DNA of 64,000 bases, taken from Paludibacteraceae bacterium. Lineage in GTDB: Bacteria; Bacteroidota; Bacteroidia; Bacteroidales; Paludibacteraceae. The stretch spans positions 124,001 to 188,000 of the forward strand of contig JAGBEJ010000008.1 in the NCBI GenBank assembly GCA_017937025.1, in the 5' to 3' direction. This document shows, one piece after another, positions 1 through 8,768 of this stretch; positions within the stretch are counted from its first letter, which is position 1, and each line of letters begins with the position of its first letter. The notes under the pieces are model-generated. The model was not told the origin of the DNA. It saw nothing but the letters and a program-made list of their open reading frames with translations, and did no database searches. Made by a program: the position numbers and the translations under genes.

Positions 1-735
1 ATGCTCAGCCGATTTGCGTATCCACACGAACGCCGCATTGCTGTCAGCCGGATGTTTTTCTGTACCTATTTTGTAAAGCTGCCCCAAAGCAAGCTGAGAA
101 TTCGACTCCCCCAATCTCGCCGCCCTGCGATACATTTTAAACGCTGCATCCGCATCCTTTTTCACACCTTGCCCTTTCTCGTAAGCCTTGCCCATATAGT
201 ACATGGACATCAGATGTCCTCGCTTGGCTGCCTTACGATACCAGAACGCCGCCAAATAATCGTTCTGAACGACGCCATCACCCTTCCTGTAACTATTGCC
301 AAGAATATATTGAGACTCCTCGTGCCCGCGTTCAGCCGCTTTGGTGTACCAATACACAGCCAATGAATCGTTTTTCACCACACCACGGCCTTTCTTATAT
401 GAATTCGCCAAATTATATTGCGCTTTCTGATTTCCTTGCTCCGCAGACTCCTTAAACCAATATACAGCTTTCTCCGGGTCAGATTTCAGCAACAGCAAAG
501 CCAGATTATTCTGGGCTTTTTCAAACCCCTGCTCTGCCGACTTTGTGTACCACTTTATCGCCTCTTCTTTATTTTGAGGAATTCCGCTGCAACTGCCTCT
601 GTCAAAACAATATCCGAGATTAAACTGAGAGATGGCGTTGCCGTTTTCTGCCCTTATTAACAGGGGATTTCTCGCCATTTGCGCCGATGCCGACACTGAT
701 GCCGCGCACAAGAGATATAACAAAAGTTTTTTCAT
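1..735 (-). CDS. Sel1-repeat (SLR) secreted protein, C-terminus beyond the left edge
   Basis: The minus strand is open from an ATG at 735 to the window edge (245 codons, no stop), so the gene is partial. It starts with a short signal peptide (MKKLLLYLLCAASVSASAQ), giving a periplasmic or surface location. The rest is tandem Sel1-like repeats of about 36 residues with the usual A-x-x-W-Y/F-x-K-A-A-E-x-G pattern, for example KWYTKSAEQG, YWFKESAEQG, YWYTKAAERG and FWYRKAAKRG; at least six are visible. Sel1 repeats are alpha/alpha solenoids used as protein-binding scaffolds; the partner cannot be told from sequence. A TAnnTTTG promoter lies about 80 bases upstream. Fold confident, role unknown. 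Confidence 0.85.
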   Translation of the reverse strand, partial: MKKLLLYLLCAASVSASAQMARNPLLIRAENGNAISQFNLGYCFDRGSCSGIPQNKEEAIKWYTKSAEQGFEKAQNNLALLLLKSDPEKAVYWFKESAEQGNQKAQYNLANSYKKGRGVVKNDSLAVYWYTKAAERGHEESQYILGNSYRKGDGVVQNDYLAAFWYRKAAKRGHLMSMYYMGKAYEKGQGVKKDADAAFKMYRRAARLGESNSQLALGQLYKIGTEKHPADSNAAFVWIRKSAEH

Positions 736-817
736 ATATGTCTGTATTGGGATTGTGTTTTTCTTTATTTAAAACTGCATTAAATAAAGATTTTAAAGAA
801 TCATAAAATTCGCATCG

Positions 818-825
818 CAAATATA
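818..825 (-). promoter_or_regulatory. Bacteroidetes-type -7 element for the Sel1 gene
   Basis: Read on the minus strand this is TATATTTG, matching TAnnTTTG. It lies 83 bases before the ATG at 735 in the divergent spacer. No clear -33 TTTG is present at the usual distance. Confidence 0.4.
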
Positions 826-917
826 GATACAAAAACAACATTTCACACATATATGCATAAAAAACAGAAAATGTAACAAGAAGATATAAAACGAAAAACA
901 AAGAATCACCGATTCAC

Positions 918-925
918 TATTTTTG
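918..925 (+). promoter_or_regulatory. Bacteroidetes-type -7 element for the META lipoprotein gene
   Basis: TATTTTTG fits TAnnTTTG and would start transcription near 932, giving a leader of about 62 bases before the ATG at 995. Confidence 0.45.
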
Positions 926-994
926 TTACACATGGAGTCTCAATAACAACCACACGGACGACAGACAAAATCATTCACATTATAATAAACGCTT

Positions 995-1411
995 ATGAAA
1001 AAGGTATTTATGGCAGCTGCTATTATCATCGGCTTCCTTTCCTGCAAAAACGTGCAGCAACAGAACAGCCAAACAGCGCCTGACATTTTCGGCAAATACA
1101 AGGTTGTGGCGATAAACCGCGCCAATGTTCCGGAAACCATGAACGGCACGACATTAGAACTGACCGACAGTTCCAAGTACTCGGGCAAGACTGGAGTCAA
1201 CTCGCTATTCGGAGATTACAAAGTAAGCAATAGCAACATATCTTTCGGCGAAGGCGCAATGACAAGAATGATGGGTGACCCGTCTTCCATGAAAATCGAG
1301 CAAGACTATGTCGAGGCGATTCATTCTGTCAAGACATTTGACCGCGACGGCGAACACATCATTCTAAAAAACGGCAAAGGTGATGAAGTGATGAGACTTG
1401 TAAAGGAATAA
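995..1411 (+). CDS. META/HslJ-like lipoprotein
   Basis: A 138-residue protein with a lipoprotein signal (MKKVFMAAAIIIGFLSC, lipidated Cys17). The mature part resembles a META domain: a G-x-Y-x-V start, a TLELTDSSKYSG stretch, an NSLFGDYKVSN strand, and a late strand ending GDEVMRLVKE. META/HslJ domains are small beta proteins of the cell envelope; biochemical roles are poorly known. It has its own promoter and terminator and is probably a single-gene unit. Lipoprotein status is well supported, META assignment moderately so. Confidence 0.7.
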   Translation: MKKVFMAAAIIIGFLSCKNVQQQNSQTAPDIFGKYKVVAINRANVPETMNGTTLELTDSSKYSGKTGVNSLFGDYKVSNSNISFGEGAMTRMMGDPSSMKIEQDYVEAIHSVKTFDRDGEHIILKNGKGDEVMRLVKE

Positions 1412-1430
1412 TTTATTGTCTTATAAAGAA

Positions 1431-1461
1431 GAAAGCTCAATCCTCAAGGGGTTGAGCTTTC
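1431..1461 (+). terminator. Intrinsic terminator of the META lipoprotein gene
   Basis: Perfect 10-bp inverted repeat GAAAGCTCAA / TTGAGCTTTC with an 11-base loop, 19 bases after the stop codon. The downstream T-run is weak (CTTCAT). Confidence 0.6.
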
Positions 1462-1466
1462 TTCAT

Positions 1467-1498
1467 AAAAAAACAGAGTGCATAAATTATGCACTCTG
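1467..1498 (-). terminator. Intrinsic terminator of nifJ
   Basis: On the minus strand, CAGAGTGCAT / ATGCACTCTG forms a 10-bp stem followed by seven T. It lies 30 bases after the nifJ stop codon. Confidence 0.8.
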
Positions 1499-1528
1499 CT
1501 CTTATTTAATTTGACTTATAAGCCGGTA

Positions 1529-4500
1529 TTAGATCTCCTGGCTGTAGTCCACTCTGCTCAAACGTACGTATGTTGCGTAACGCTCCTGAGCAGCTCTCTT
1601 AGTTGCAGCGTAGAGCTCGTCTGCCTGTGCAGGGAGCACCTTCTTCAACGACAAGAAACGAACCTCGCCATCGAGGAACTCCTGGAACTTATCCCAGTTT
1701 GGAGCCTTAGAGTCGAGCTGGAATGGGTTCTTGCCCTGCTCAGCCAAACGTGGGTCGAATCTCCAGAGGTGCCAGTATCCGCACTCAACAGCCTTAGCCT
1801 CCTCAGCCTGGCTCTTACCCATAGCGCCCTTAGCCTTCAAACCGTGGTTGATACATGGAGCGTATGCGATAACGAGTGATGGTCCAGGATAAGCCTCTGC
1901 CTCGCGGATAGCCTTCAAGCACTGAGCGTTATCTGCGCCCATTGCTATCTGAGCTACATAAACATAACCGTAAGTAGCCTGCATCAGACCGAGATCCTTC
2001 TTCTTGATACGCTTACCAGCAGCGGCGAACTGAGCGACAGCTGCGATAGGAGTAGCCTTAGAAGACTGACCACCTGTATTAGAGTAAACCTCAGTATCGA
2101 TAACGAATACGTTAACATCCTCGCCAGAAGCAAGTACGTGGTCGATACCTCCGTAACCGATGTCGTAAGAAGCACCGTCACCACCGATGATCCACTGGCT
2201 TCTCTTAACGAGATAGTGTGAAAGCTCCTCAAGCTGCTTGCATACAGGGCAACCAGCAGCTGCGCTCTTCTTGATCTCTGGGATCAGCTTGTCAGCAGCA
2301 GCACGGCTTCCTTCAGCATCGTTCTGGTTAGCGATCCACTCCTTAGCAGCCTCCTTGTAAGCCTCGGAAGTCTTGTCAGAAGCAATCATCTCCTCCAACA
2401 GACGCTGGATACGAGCCTTCATCTTCTTGTTTGCGAGTACCATACCCATACCGAACTCACCGAAGTCCTCGAACAATGAGTTAGCCCATGCTGGACCACG
2501 GCCGTTCTCGTCCTTAGTGTAAGGAGTTGAAGGTATAGAGCCTGAGTAGATAGAAGAACATCCTGTTGCGTTAGCTACCATCTGACGGTCGCCGAAGAGC
2601 TGAGAAATCAGCTTAACGTATGGAGTCTCACCACAACCTGAGCAAGCTCCTGAGAACTCGAACAATGGAGTTGCGAACTGAGAGTTCTTAGGGTTAGCCT
2701 TAACGTCAACCAAGCTCTGCTTAGACTTAACGTTCTTAACGCAGTAGTTCCAGTTCTTAGCCTCTGCGCACTCTGGATCTCCATCGAATGGAACCATCTT
2801 GAGAGCCTTCTCCTTAGCCATACATACGTCAACGCAGTTGCCGCAGCCCAGACAGTCCATAACACCAACCTGGATACGGAGGTGCATGCCCTTCATAGCT
2901 GCAGGAGCCTTCATCTCGATAGTCTCAGCGCCGAATCCCTTAACCTCGTTCTCATCAAGAACGAATGGACGGATACATGAGTGAGGACAAACGAATGCAC
3001 ACTTGTTACACTGGATACACTTAGAAGCATCCCATTCTGGAACGAATGGAGCTACACCACGCTTCTCGTAAGCTGCTGTGCCCTGCTCCCAAGTACCATC
3101 CTCGATTCCCTTGTATGCAGAAACTGGGAGACGGTCACCGTTCTGTGCGTTGATAGGACGAACGAGGTTAGTGATGTACTCTGGCTCGTCGCGCTTGATA
3201 GGAGCGTCGTCTGGGAGGTTAGCCCATGCTGGATCAACAGCAAGCTGCTTGTACTCACCACCGCGGTCAACTGCAGCGTAGTTCTTGTCAACGACATCCT
3301 GTCCCTTCTTGCCGTATGACTTAACGATGAACTTCTTCATCTGCTCTACAGCAAGGTCAACTGGGATAACCTCAGTGATACGGAAGAATGCAGATTGGAG
3401 GATAGTGTTGGTACGGTTGCCAAGACCAATCTCCTGTGCAATCTTAGTTGCGTTGATGTAGTAAACTGTGATGTTGTTCTTAGCGAAGTACTTCTTAACG
3501 CTATTAGGGATGAAGTTAACGAGCTCCTCGCCATCGAACATTGTGTTCAACAGGAATGTACCGTTCTTCTGGAGACCACGAGTAACATCGTACATGTGCA
3601 GGTAAGCCTGAACGTGGCATGCTACGAAGTTAGGAGTCTTGATCTGGTATGTAGAACGGATTGGGTTGTCACCGAAACGGAGGTGTGAACATGTGAAACC
3701 TCCTGACTTCTTAGAGTCGTATGAGAAGTAAGCCTGGCAGTGCTTGTCAGTGTTGTCACCGATGATCTTCACAGAGTTCTTGTTAGCACCTACAGTACCG
3801 TCAGCACCAAGTCCGAAGAACTTAGCCTCGTACATGCCTTCGCCACCCATAGGAACCTCTTCCTTCTCTGGGAGAGATGCGAATGTAACGTCATCAACGA
3901 TACCAACTGTGAAGTGATCCTTAGGCTGAGCCAAAGCAAGGTTCTCGAATACTCCAGTGATCATAGTAGGAGTAGTGTCGCATGAACCAAGACCGTAACG
4001 TCCGCCTACGATGATAGGAGCGTTAGGCTGGCCATAGAATGCATCCTTAACGTCGAGGTACAGAGGCTCGCCGTTTGCTCCTGGCTCCTTAGTTCTGTCG
4101 AGAACCGCGATAGCCTTAACTGTCTTAGGAACAGCAGCCAACAGACGCTCAACTGAGAATGGACGGTAGAGGTGTACAGAAACCATACCAACCTTCTCGC
4201 CCTTCTTAGCCATGTAGTCGATAGCCTCGCGAGCTGCCTCAGTAGCAGAACCCATGAGGATGATAACGCGGTCTGCGTCAGCAGCACCGTAATATGTGAA
4301 TGGCTTGTACTCACGGCCAGTGATCTTAGAGATCTCAGCCATGTAGTGCTCTACTGCAGCAGGAACTGACTCATAGAATGGGTTGCAGCTCTCGCGGTGA
4401 GCGAAGAATGTCTCTGGGTTCTCAGCCATACCCTTAGCCTGTGGGTGCTCTGGAGAAAGAGCGCGTGAGCGGAACTCAGAAATCTTCTGCCAGTTAACCA

Positions 4501-5086
4501 ATGGACGGATGTCTTCCATGTCCATAAGCTCGATCTTGTGGTACTCGTGAGAAGTACGGAATCCATCGAAGAAGTTGATGAATGGTACGCGAGTCTCGAT
4601 AGCTGCAAGGTGTGCAACTGCAGAAAGATCCATTACCTCTTGTACTGAACCCTCGCAAAGCATTGCGAAACCAGTCTGACGGCAAGCCATAACATCACTG
4701 TGATCACCGAAGATACAAAGTGAGTGAGTTGCAATCGTACGAGCTGATACATGGAATACAGATGGGAGAAGCTCTCCTGCGATCTTGTACATGTTAGGGA
4801 TCATAAGAAGCAGACCCTGTGAAGCAGTGAATGTAGTTGTCATTGCACCTGCCTGCAGAGAACCGTGAACTGCACCTGCAGCTCCTGCCTCTGATTGCAT
4901 TTCCTGAACTGTTACGGTGTCACCGTAAAGGTTCTTTCTTCCTTGTGCTGCCCACTCGTCTACGTGCTCTGCCATTGGAGAAGACGGAGTGATTGGGTAA
5001 ATAGCAGCAACCTCTGTGAACATATAAGCTATGTGCGCAGCGGCTTCGTTACCATCACAAGTGATGAACTTTTTTTCTTTTGCCAT
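1529..5086 (-). CDS. nifJ: Pyruvate:ferredoxin (flavodoxin) oxidoreductase
   Basis: A full-length 1185-residue single-chain PFOR. It oxidatively decarboxylates pyruvate to acetyl-CoA and CO2 and reduces ferredoxin or flavodoxin in the cytoplasm, the standard pyruvate step in anaerobic Bacteroidales. In order: N-terminal pyrimidine-binding domain (YPITPSSPMAEH near the start), core domains, a two-cluster ferredoxin domain with CIQCNKCAFVCPHSC and CLGCGNCVDVC, a cysteine region GACSGCGETPY, and the C-terminal TPP-binding domain (GDGASYDIGYGG, then VFVIDTEVYSNTGGQSS). Codon choice is far more uniform than in neighbouring genes, suggesting strong expression. The gene is monocistronic with its own promoter and terminator. 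Confidence 0.98.
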   Translation of the reverse strand: MAKEKKFITCDGNEAAAHIAYMFTEVAAIYPITPSSPMAEHVDEWAAQGRKNLYGDTVTVQEMQSEAGAAGAVHGSLQAGAMTTTFTASQGLLLMIPNMYKIAGELLPSVFHVSARTIATHSLCIFGDHSDVMACRQTGFAMLCEGSVQEVMDLSAVAHLAAIETRVPFINFFDGFRTSHEYHKIELMDMEDIRPLVNWQKISEFRSRALSPEHPQAKGMAENPETFFAHRESCNPFYESVPAAVEHYMAEISKITGREYKPFTYYGAADADRVIILMGSATEAAREAIDYMAKKGEKVGMVSVHLYRPFSVERLLAAVPKTVKAIAVLDRTKEPGANGEPLYLDVKDAFYGQPNAPIIVGGRYGLGSCDTTPTMITGVFENLALAQPKDHFTVGIVDDVTFASLPEKEEVPMGGEGMYEAKFFGLGADGTVGANKNSVKIIGDNTDKHCQAYFSYDSKKSGGFTCSHLRFGDNPIRSTYQIKTPNFVACHVQAYLHMYDVTRGLQKNGTFLLNTMFDGEELVNFIPNSVKKYFAKNNITVYYINATKIAQEIGLGNRTNTILQSAFFRITEVIPVDLAVEQMKKFIVKSYGKKGQDVVDKNYAAVDRGGEYKQLAVDPAWANLPDDAPIKRDEPEYITNLVRPINAQNGDRLPVSAYKGIEDGTWEQGTAAYEKRGVAPFVPEWDASKCIQCNKCAFVCPHSCIRPFVLDENEVKGFGAETIEMKAPAAMKGMHLRIQVGVMDCLGCGNCVDVCMAKEKALKMVPFDGDPECAEAKNWNYCVKNVKSKQSLVDVKANPKNSQFATPLFEFSGACSGCGETPYVKLISQLFGDRQMVANATGCSSIYSGSIPSTPYTKDENGRGPAWANSLFEDFGEFGMGMVLANKKMKARIQRLLEEMIASDKTSEAYKEAAKEWIANQNDAEGSRAAADKLIPEIKKSAAAGCPVCKQLEELSHYLVKRSQWIIGGDGASYDIGYGGIDHVLASGEDVNVFVIDTEVYSNTGGQSSKATPIAAVAQFAAAGKRIKKKDLGLMQATYGYVYVAQIAMGADNAQCLKAIREAEAYPGPSLVIAYAPCINHGLKAKGAMGKSQAEEAKAVECGYWHLWRFDPRLAEQGKNPFQLDSKAPNWDKFQEFLDGEVRFLSLKKVLPAQADELYAATKRAAQERYATYVRLSRVDYSQEI

Positions 5087-5148
5087 TTTACTTTAGTTTA
5101 TTGAAGTTGAAAAAATATTTAGTTTAAATATTCTGCTTAGCTAATTCA

Positions 5149-5168
5149 TGCGTGGAGTCAAGCACGCA
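5149..5168 (-). promoter_or_regulatory. 5'-leader stem-loop of nifJ
   Basis: On the minus strand TGCGTG / CACGCA forms a 6-bp stem with an 8-base loop. It begins about 6 bases after the start predicted from the TATTTTTG element, so it would sit near the very 5' end of the mRNA. The ftsK leader has a similar hairpin. Confidence 0.4.
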
Positions 5169-5180
5169 AAAAACGCAACA

Positions 5181-5188
5181 CAAAAATA
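5181..5188 (-). promoter_or_regulatory. Bacteroidetes-type -7 element for nifJ
   Basis: Minus-strand TATTTTTG fits TAnnTTTG, with a predicted start near 5174 and a leader of about 88 bases. A second match (TACATTTG, 5221-5228) lies further upstream and could be an alternative. Confidence 0.45.
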
Positions 5189-5299
5189 AGACATTTGAGA
5201 GAATCTGAAAAAACAAATGACAAATGTATAAGTCAAGTGCAACATTTTTTCAGACCTCGCAGGCCTCACTTTGTGCTATAAAAATAAAAAGCACCTACG

Positions 5300-5629
5300 T
5301 TAACGCATTGTGTTCGTCACTGTAGGCGCGTTGTTCAGGCATCCGCCTGGCTTGAGGGCGCAGTTCTCACCAATCGAAGAGGATTGTATGCCGGCTGCCG
5401 ACATCGCTCCGCTTATGTTGGCGAGTGTGGTCTCCTTGTCGTTGTACTTCACGGTCACCACTCCTTTCTTCTGGTCCACCTTCACACTCTTCACTCCTGG
5501 GATTCCCTTGACGTAGCTGACGACTGCCTTTTTATTAGGTATCATAGCGTTAAACTGCGCTGATTTCGTTCCAGCGAACAGATTTGCCGCCATGAATGCC
5601 GAACATAGAAGGATGAATACCTTTTTCAT
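5300..5629 (-). CDS. Secreted HMA-like domain protein without the CxxC metal site
   Basis: The start at 5629 gives 109 residues with a clean signal peptide (MKKVFILLCSAFMAANLFAG); the upstream in-frame ATG would add eight unlikely residues. The mature part has the beta-alpha-beta pattern of a heavy-metal-associated domain: VVSYVKGIPGVKSVKVD, then GVVTVKYNDKETTLANISG and MSAAGI. The metal loop that normally reads MxCxxC is MIPNKK here, so the usual copper/mercury ligands are missing. Two cysteines occur instead in the C-terminal tail (GENCALKPGGC). The fold call is good; metal binding cannot be assumed. It lies alone between nifJ and the MBL hydrolase. Confidence 0.65.
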   Translation of the reverse strand: MKKVFILLCSAFMAANLFAGTKSAQFNAMIPNKKAVVSYVKGIPGVKSVKVDQKKGVVTVKYNDKETTLANISGAMSAAGIQSSSIGENCALKPGGCLNNAPTVTNTMR

Positions 5630-5679
5630 ATTTGATTGAATTACGCGTTTCAATTTGTAAAAGTATTGATTTTTTTGTT

Positions 5680-6312
5680 TTAAACATACGGATTGTATGT
5701 TTTTTCGTCGATTATTGTCGAAAAAGGACCATGGCCGGGATATATTTTCGTGTCGTCCGGCAACGAGAAAAGCTTCACATAAATAGAGTCCAGAAGCGAC
5801 TCGTGGCTGCCTCCGGGAAAGTCCGACCTGCCGACTGACATGCGGAACAGCGTGTCGCCAGAGAACAATGCGCCGTCCTCGCTGCAGTAATAGCAGACAG
5901 AACCTTGCGAGTGTCCTGGAGTCTGAAGCACGCTCAATGTCGTATTGCCGAAAGTCAGTTTGTCGCCCTCGCCTATCCAGTCCACATCGAAACGCAGGCT
6001 GTTCAAATCCTCCGGCAGTCCGTGGAACTGCAGTTGACCGCCGTCCAGAAACACCTTGTCGGCGACATTAGCCTTCGGCTTGAGCCCGTACTCCCTCATC
6101 ACCATCGGATTGCCCCAAATATGGTCGAAGTGCAGGTGCGTGTTCAGCAGAAGCTCTGGCTTGAGCCCCTCTTTCTCTACGAACGCCTTCAGTTCGTCCT
6201 CCTCCGCGCTGCAGCAACAGCCCGGGTCTATGATGGCGCACGATTTGGTCTCGTCGTAAATCACATACGAGTTCTCCATCAACGGATTGAAAGTAAACGA
6301 CTTGACTTTCAT
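5680..6312 (-). CDS. MBL-fold hydrolase, glyoxalase-II-like
   Basis: A 210-residue metallo-beta-lactamase-fold protein. It has the metal motif THLHFDHIWG (His59, His61, Asp63, His64), a later TPGHSQGS histidine, SGDTLF, and the last histidine in YPGHGP, so the di-metal site is complete. Short MBL proteins of this kind are usually annotated as hydroxyacylglutathione hydrolase-like thioesterases, but the C-terminal substrate domain of true GloB is absent, so the substrate is unknown. The ATG directly follows the rsmG stop codon, indicating co-transcription and probably coupled translation with rsmG. Confidence 0.88.
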   Translation of the reverse strand: MKVKSFTFNPLMENSYVIYDETKSCAIIDPGCCCSAEEDELKAFVEKEGLKPELLLNTHLHFDHIWGNPMVMREYGLKPKANVADKVFLDGGQLQFHGLPEDLNSLRFDVDWIGEGDKLTFGNTTLSVLQTPGHSQGSVCYYCSEDGALFSGDTLFRMSVGRSDFPGGSHESLLDSIYVKLFSLPDDTKIYPGHGPFSTIIDEKTYNPYV

Positions 6313-6942
6313 TTATTTCACTTTAACTGGGAGATATAATATGTGCTTTGTCTTGAAGAACTCGCCTTCAAAATAATCACTGACATCAAACAGCTCTGCC
6401 GACGAGCGGAACGGCATCATCTCGCCTTGCAACTCGCCGCCCTTCAGTGTTATGAATCCGTTAGGAAGCGGATTGCGCTGCTCTGCCGCGATATTCTTAC
6501 GCGCCAATTTTGATATGTCCGACAGCACCATTGCCGCACGAGACACCACGAAGTCGAACTTGCGCTTCTCCTCCTCTACTCGCGCATTCACCGTCTCGAC
6601 ATTTTTCAGCCCGATTTTCTCCGCTATGTCTGCGCAGACCTTTATCTTCTTGCCGATGCTGTCGAGGAGCGTGAACTTCACTTCCGGGAACATTATCGCC
6701 AACGGTATGCCAGGGAAGCCTCCGCCTGTGCCGAGGTCCATCACACAGCTGCCCGGAGTGAAAGAGATGAACTTGGCTATAGCAAGTGAGTGCAGTATGT
6801 GATGCTGATACAGATTGTCAATATCCTTGCGCGATATGACATTTATCTTTGAGTTCCAGTCGCGATACAAGCCGTCCAATGCCTCGAACTGAGCGCGCTG
6901 CTCATCCGTTAGATTCGGGAAGTACTTCAGAATTTCGTCCAT
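6313..6942 (-). CDS. rsmG: 16S rRNA (guanine527-N7)-methyltransferase RsmG
   Basis: A 209-residue protein of normal RsmG length. The SAM-binding motif is VMDLGTGGGFPGIPLAI, preceded by the family region YRDWNSKINVISRKD and HHILHSLAIAKF. RsmG methylates N7 of G527 in 16S rRNA; loss can give low-level streptomycin resistance in other bacteria. First gene of a two-gene unit with the MBL hydrolase, with zero spacing between them. Confidence 0.95.
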   Translation of the reverse strand: MDEILKYFPNLTDEQRAQFEALDGLYRDWNSKINVISRKDIDNLYQHHILHSLAIAKFISFTPGSCVMDLGTGGGFPGIPLAIMFPEVKFTLLDSIGKKIKVCADIAEKIGLKNVETVNARVEEEKRKFDFVVSRAAMVLSDISKLARKNIAAEQRNPLPNGFITLKGGELQGEMMPFRSSAELFDVSDYFEGEFFKTKHILYLPVKVK

Positions 6943-6979
6943 AATATAAATATGTGTGTCTGTGCTGAATGATAATTAA

Positions 6980-7009
6980 TAAAGGCGGAGATGGAACTCT
7001 TCGCCTTTA
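6980..7009 (-). terminator. Hairpin between the DUF3298-like gene and rsmG
   Basis: Inverted repeat TAAAGGCG / CGCCTTTA with a 14-base loop lies 26 bases after the stop codon of the gene ending at 7035. The T-run is poor, so termination may be partial. Confidence 0.45.
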
Positions 7010-7034
7010 CTGTTATTATGCTTTTGCCAATGCT

Positions 7035-7937
7035 TTATTTCCAGTCTTGCTCCTTCTTCTCCTTCGCCTGCGACTTAATAAGAGCAGTCACTGTCTGGTT
7101 GTCGGCGCGCAGCACATTGCTTACGGCGTTCAACGCAACAGGCACCTCGACACATCCGAGCGAGTAAGAGCCGATCTCGTATGGATTATACAGGAATGTT
7201 ATAGTGTCCTCCTTGAGCAGGAAGTTCTGCGTTGGTTCGAGAGTGCCGAGTCCGAAGTAGCCGCTCATGAGCATCTGCTCCTCAGCCTCGAAACCTTTGT
7301 CGCGCATAATGGCAGCTACAATCTCGTCTCTCACCTTAGGTTCGTAACCCTCCTGGAAAATATCCTCGAGGAATATGCGGTCGCCGGTCTTATGGCTGTA
7401 CGACAGCAGTTTAATCATAGGCAGAGAGTGAGCGCCACCGTCATACAACGACTTCTCCATTCTCAGCGAAAGGATGCCGTTGTCATTATATACAGAAGAT
7501 GTCTTGAGCGAAAGCTCCGAGTTATGCAGCAGGAATGCTGGCGGATTCTCGCCGTTCTTTATGAATTCCTTTCTACGCTGACGAGCAAACGAGATTTCGT
7601 CCTTGTAACTGTCCATCTGCGAAGCCAGGAAAGCGTCGGTTGCCTCCTTTGGAGAAAGCTTTAGGAGTGTCGTGTCGTCGTAAGCCTCGAGGATGATGCT
7701 CTTGGAGATTTTCGCAGCAACGCTATCGGAAGCCGCTCCTTTAGGGAACACCAGCGACAGGCTTATATTAAAATATGTCTGTGCGGAATCAGGAATGTCG
7801 GAAGCCACGACGTGCATCACCTTATTCACCGAATACGACTCCAGCGAAACAGACTTGTCACCACAAGAAGTAATGAAGAATGCCGCAGCAGCGAAAGCCA
7901 GAGCAGCAAAAGATTTTCTTGAACTATAATATCCCAT
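7035..7937 (-). CDS. DUF3298/RsiV-like lipoprotein
   Basis: A 300-residue protein with a lipoprotein signal ending FFITSC, so it is probably anchored in the envelope. The C-terminal half resembles the DUF3298 domain found in RsiV-like proteins: GGAHSLPMIKLLSYSHKTGD, FLEDIFQEGYE, and the strand TITFLYNPYEIGSYSLG near the end. In RsiV this domain binds lysozyme, but Bacteroidales lipoproteins with it have no established ligand. The gene stands alone, with weak termination signals downstream. Confidence 0.65.
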   Translation of the reverse strand: MGYYSSRKSFAALAFAAAAFFITSCGDKSVSLESYSVNKVMHVVASDIPDSAQTYFNISLSLVFPKGAASDSVAAKISKSIILEAYDDTTLLKLSPKEATDAFLASQMDSYKDEISFARQRRKEFIKNGENPPAFLLHNSELSLKTSSVYNDNGILSLRMEKSLYDGGAHSLPMIKLLSYSHKTGDRIFLEDIFQEGYEPKVRDEIVAAIMRDKGFEAEEQMLMSGYFGLGTLEPTQNFLLKEDTITFLYNPYEIGSYSLGCVEVPVALNAVSNVLRADNQTVTALIKSQAKEKKEQDWK

Positions 7938-7996
7938 AAGCTTAAGCGGGTAATATTAAATGAAAGTGATTACAAATTTATGTATAAAAAGTCGCA

Positions 7997-8557
7997 CTAG
8001 AAATTTTCAGGCAAACAAAAATTTCCTTTTTTCAACGGCGACACTGTCGAATAGAATTTTTTGATTTTGCCGAGGTCGTCCGCCTCATTGTCAGAAAGGT
8101 TCAGTGTGAGCGCTATTCCTGCGGTTTTTCGCTCGCCGTCGATAAACGCCAACTGCAGCGGAACGCCTGCGCCCTTCGCCATATAATAGAAGCCTTTTTT
8201 CCATTCTTTGACGGGTTTTCTCGTTCCTTCGGGCGTAAGAGCCATGCGGAATATTCTGTGCTTACTGATTTCGATAGCAAGTTGTTCTGTGAGAGACGAA
8301 TGGCGCGAACGGTCAACCGGTATGCCGCCCATAGCCTTGAACAGATATTTGAGCGGAAAGACGAACCACTCCTTCTTCATCAGGAAGTGCGGGCGCTGGT
8401 CCTTATAGATTGCCATATAGACAAGATGGCCGATTATGAAATCCCAGTTTGATGTGTGCGGCGCTATGCAAATCACGCATTTTGGCAAGCGTTCCGTTGT
8501 CATCTCCACATGCCACCCTGCCATGCGCAAAATCAATTTAGCCAAATGCGATAACAT
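7997..8557 (-). CDS. PlsC-like 1-acyl-glycerol-3-phosphate acyltransferase family protein
   Basis: A 186-residue acyltransferase. It has the catalytic H-x4-D motif (APHTSNWDF), a second block KYLFKAMGGIPVDR with the conserved Gly-x-x-x-x-Arg, and TPEGTRK corresponding to block III (EGTR). No long N-terminal membrane helix is seen. PlsC-type enzymes acylate lysophospholipids at the cytoplasmic membrane face. The size fits the short Bacteroidetes branch rather than full PlsC (about 240 residues); the acceptor is uncertain. Confidence 0.82.
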   Translation of the reverse strand: MLSHLAKLILRMAGWHVEMTTERLPKCVICIAPHTSNWDFIIGHLVYMAIYKDQRPHFLMKKEWFVFPLKYLFKAMGGIPVDRSRHSSLTEQLAIEISKHRIFRMALTPEGTRKPVKEWKKGFYYMAKGAGVPLQLAFIDGERKTAGIALTLNLSDNEADDLGKIKKFYSTVSPLKKGNFCLPENF

Positions 8558-8768
8558 TCTCCGTCGTTATTAGTCAAGTATTGCAAAGATAAGAAAAATG
8601 TATTTCCCACCGCCACCACACTAAACTAACTAAATTTAAAAGCTGTTTCATAATATTCTACCCTCACATATCCAATATGATATTACATCGCATTGTAAAA
8701 CACAAATAAAAAATCACCAATACTCATATTTCGGAGTATTGGTGATTGCCATTAAAACACGCTATCTA
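8558..8768. other. AT-rich spacer between core genes and the TerB-like cluster
   Basis: About 210 bases. Apart from the terminator at 8712-8747 no gene, tRNA or repeat was recognised. Confidence 0.5.
8712..8747 (-). terminator. Intrinsic terminator of the TerB-like cluster
   Basis: Minus-strand AATCACCAATACTC / GAGTATTGGTGATT is a perfect 14-bp stem with an 8-base loop followed by a run of six T. It lies 21 bases after the last gene of the cluster. Confidence 0.85.
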
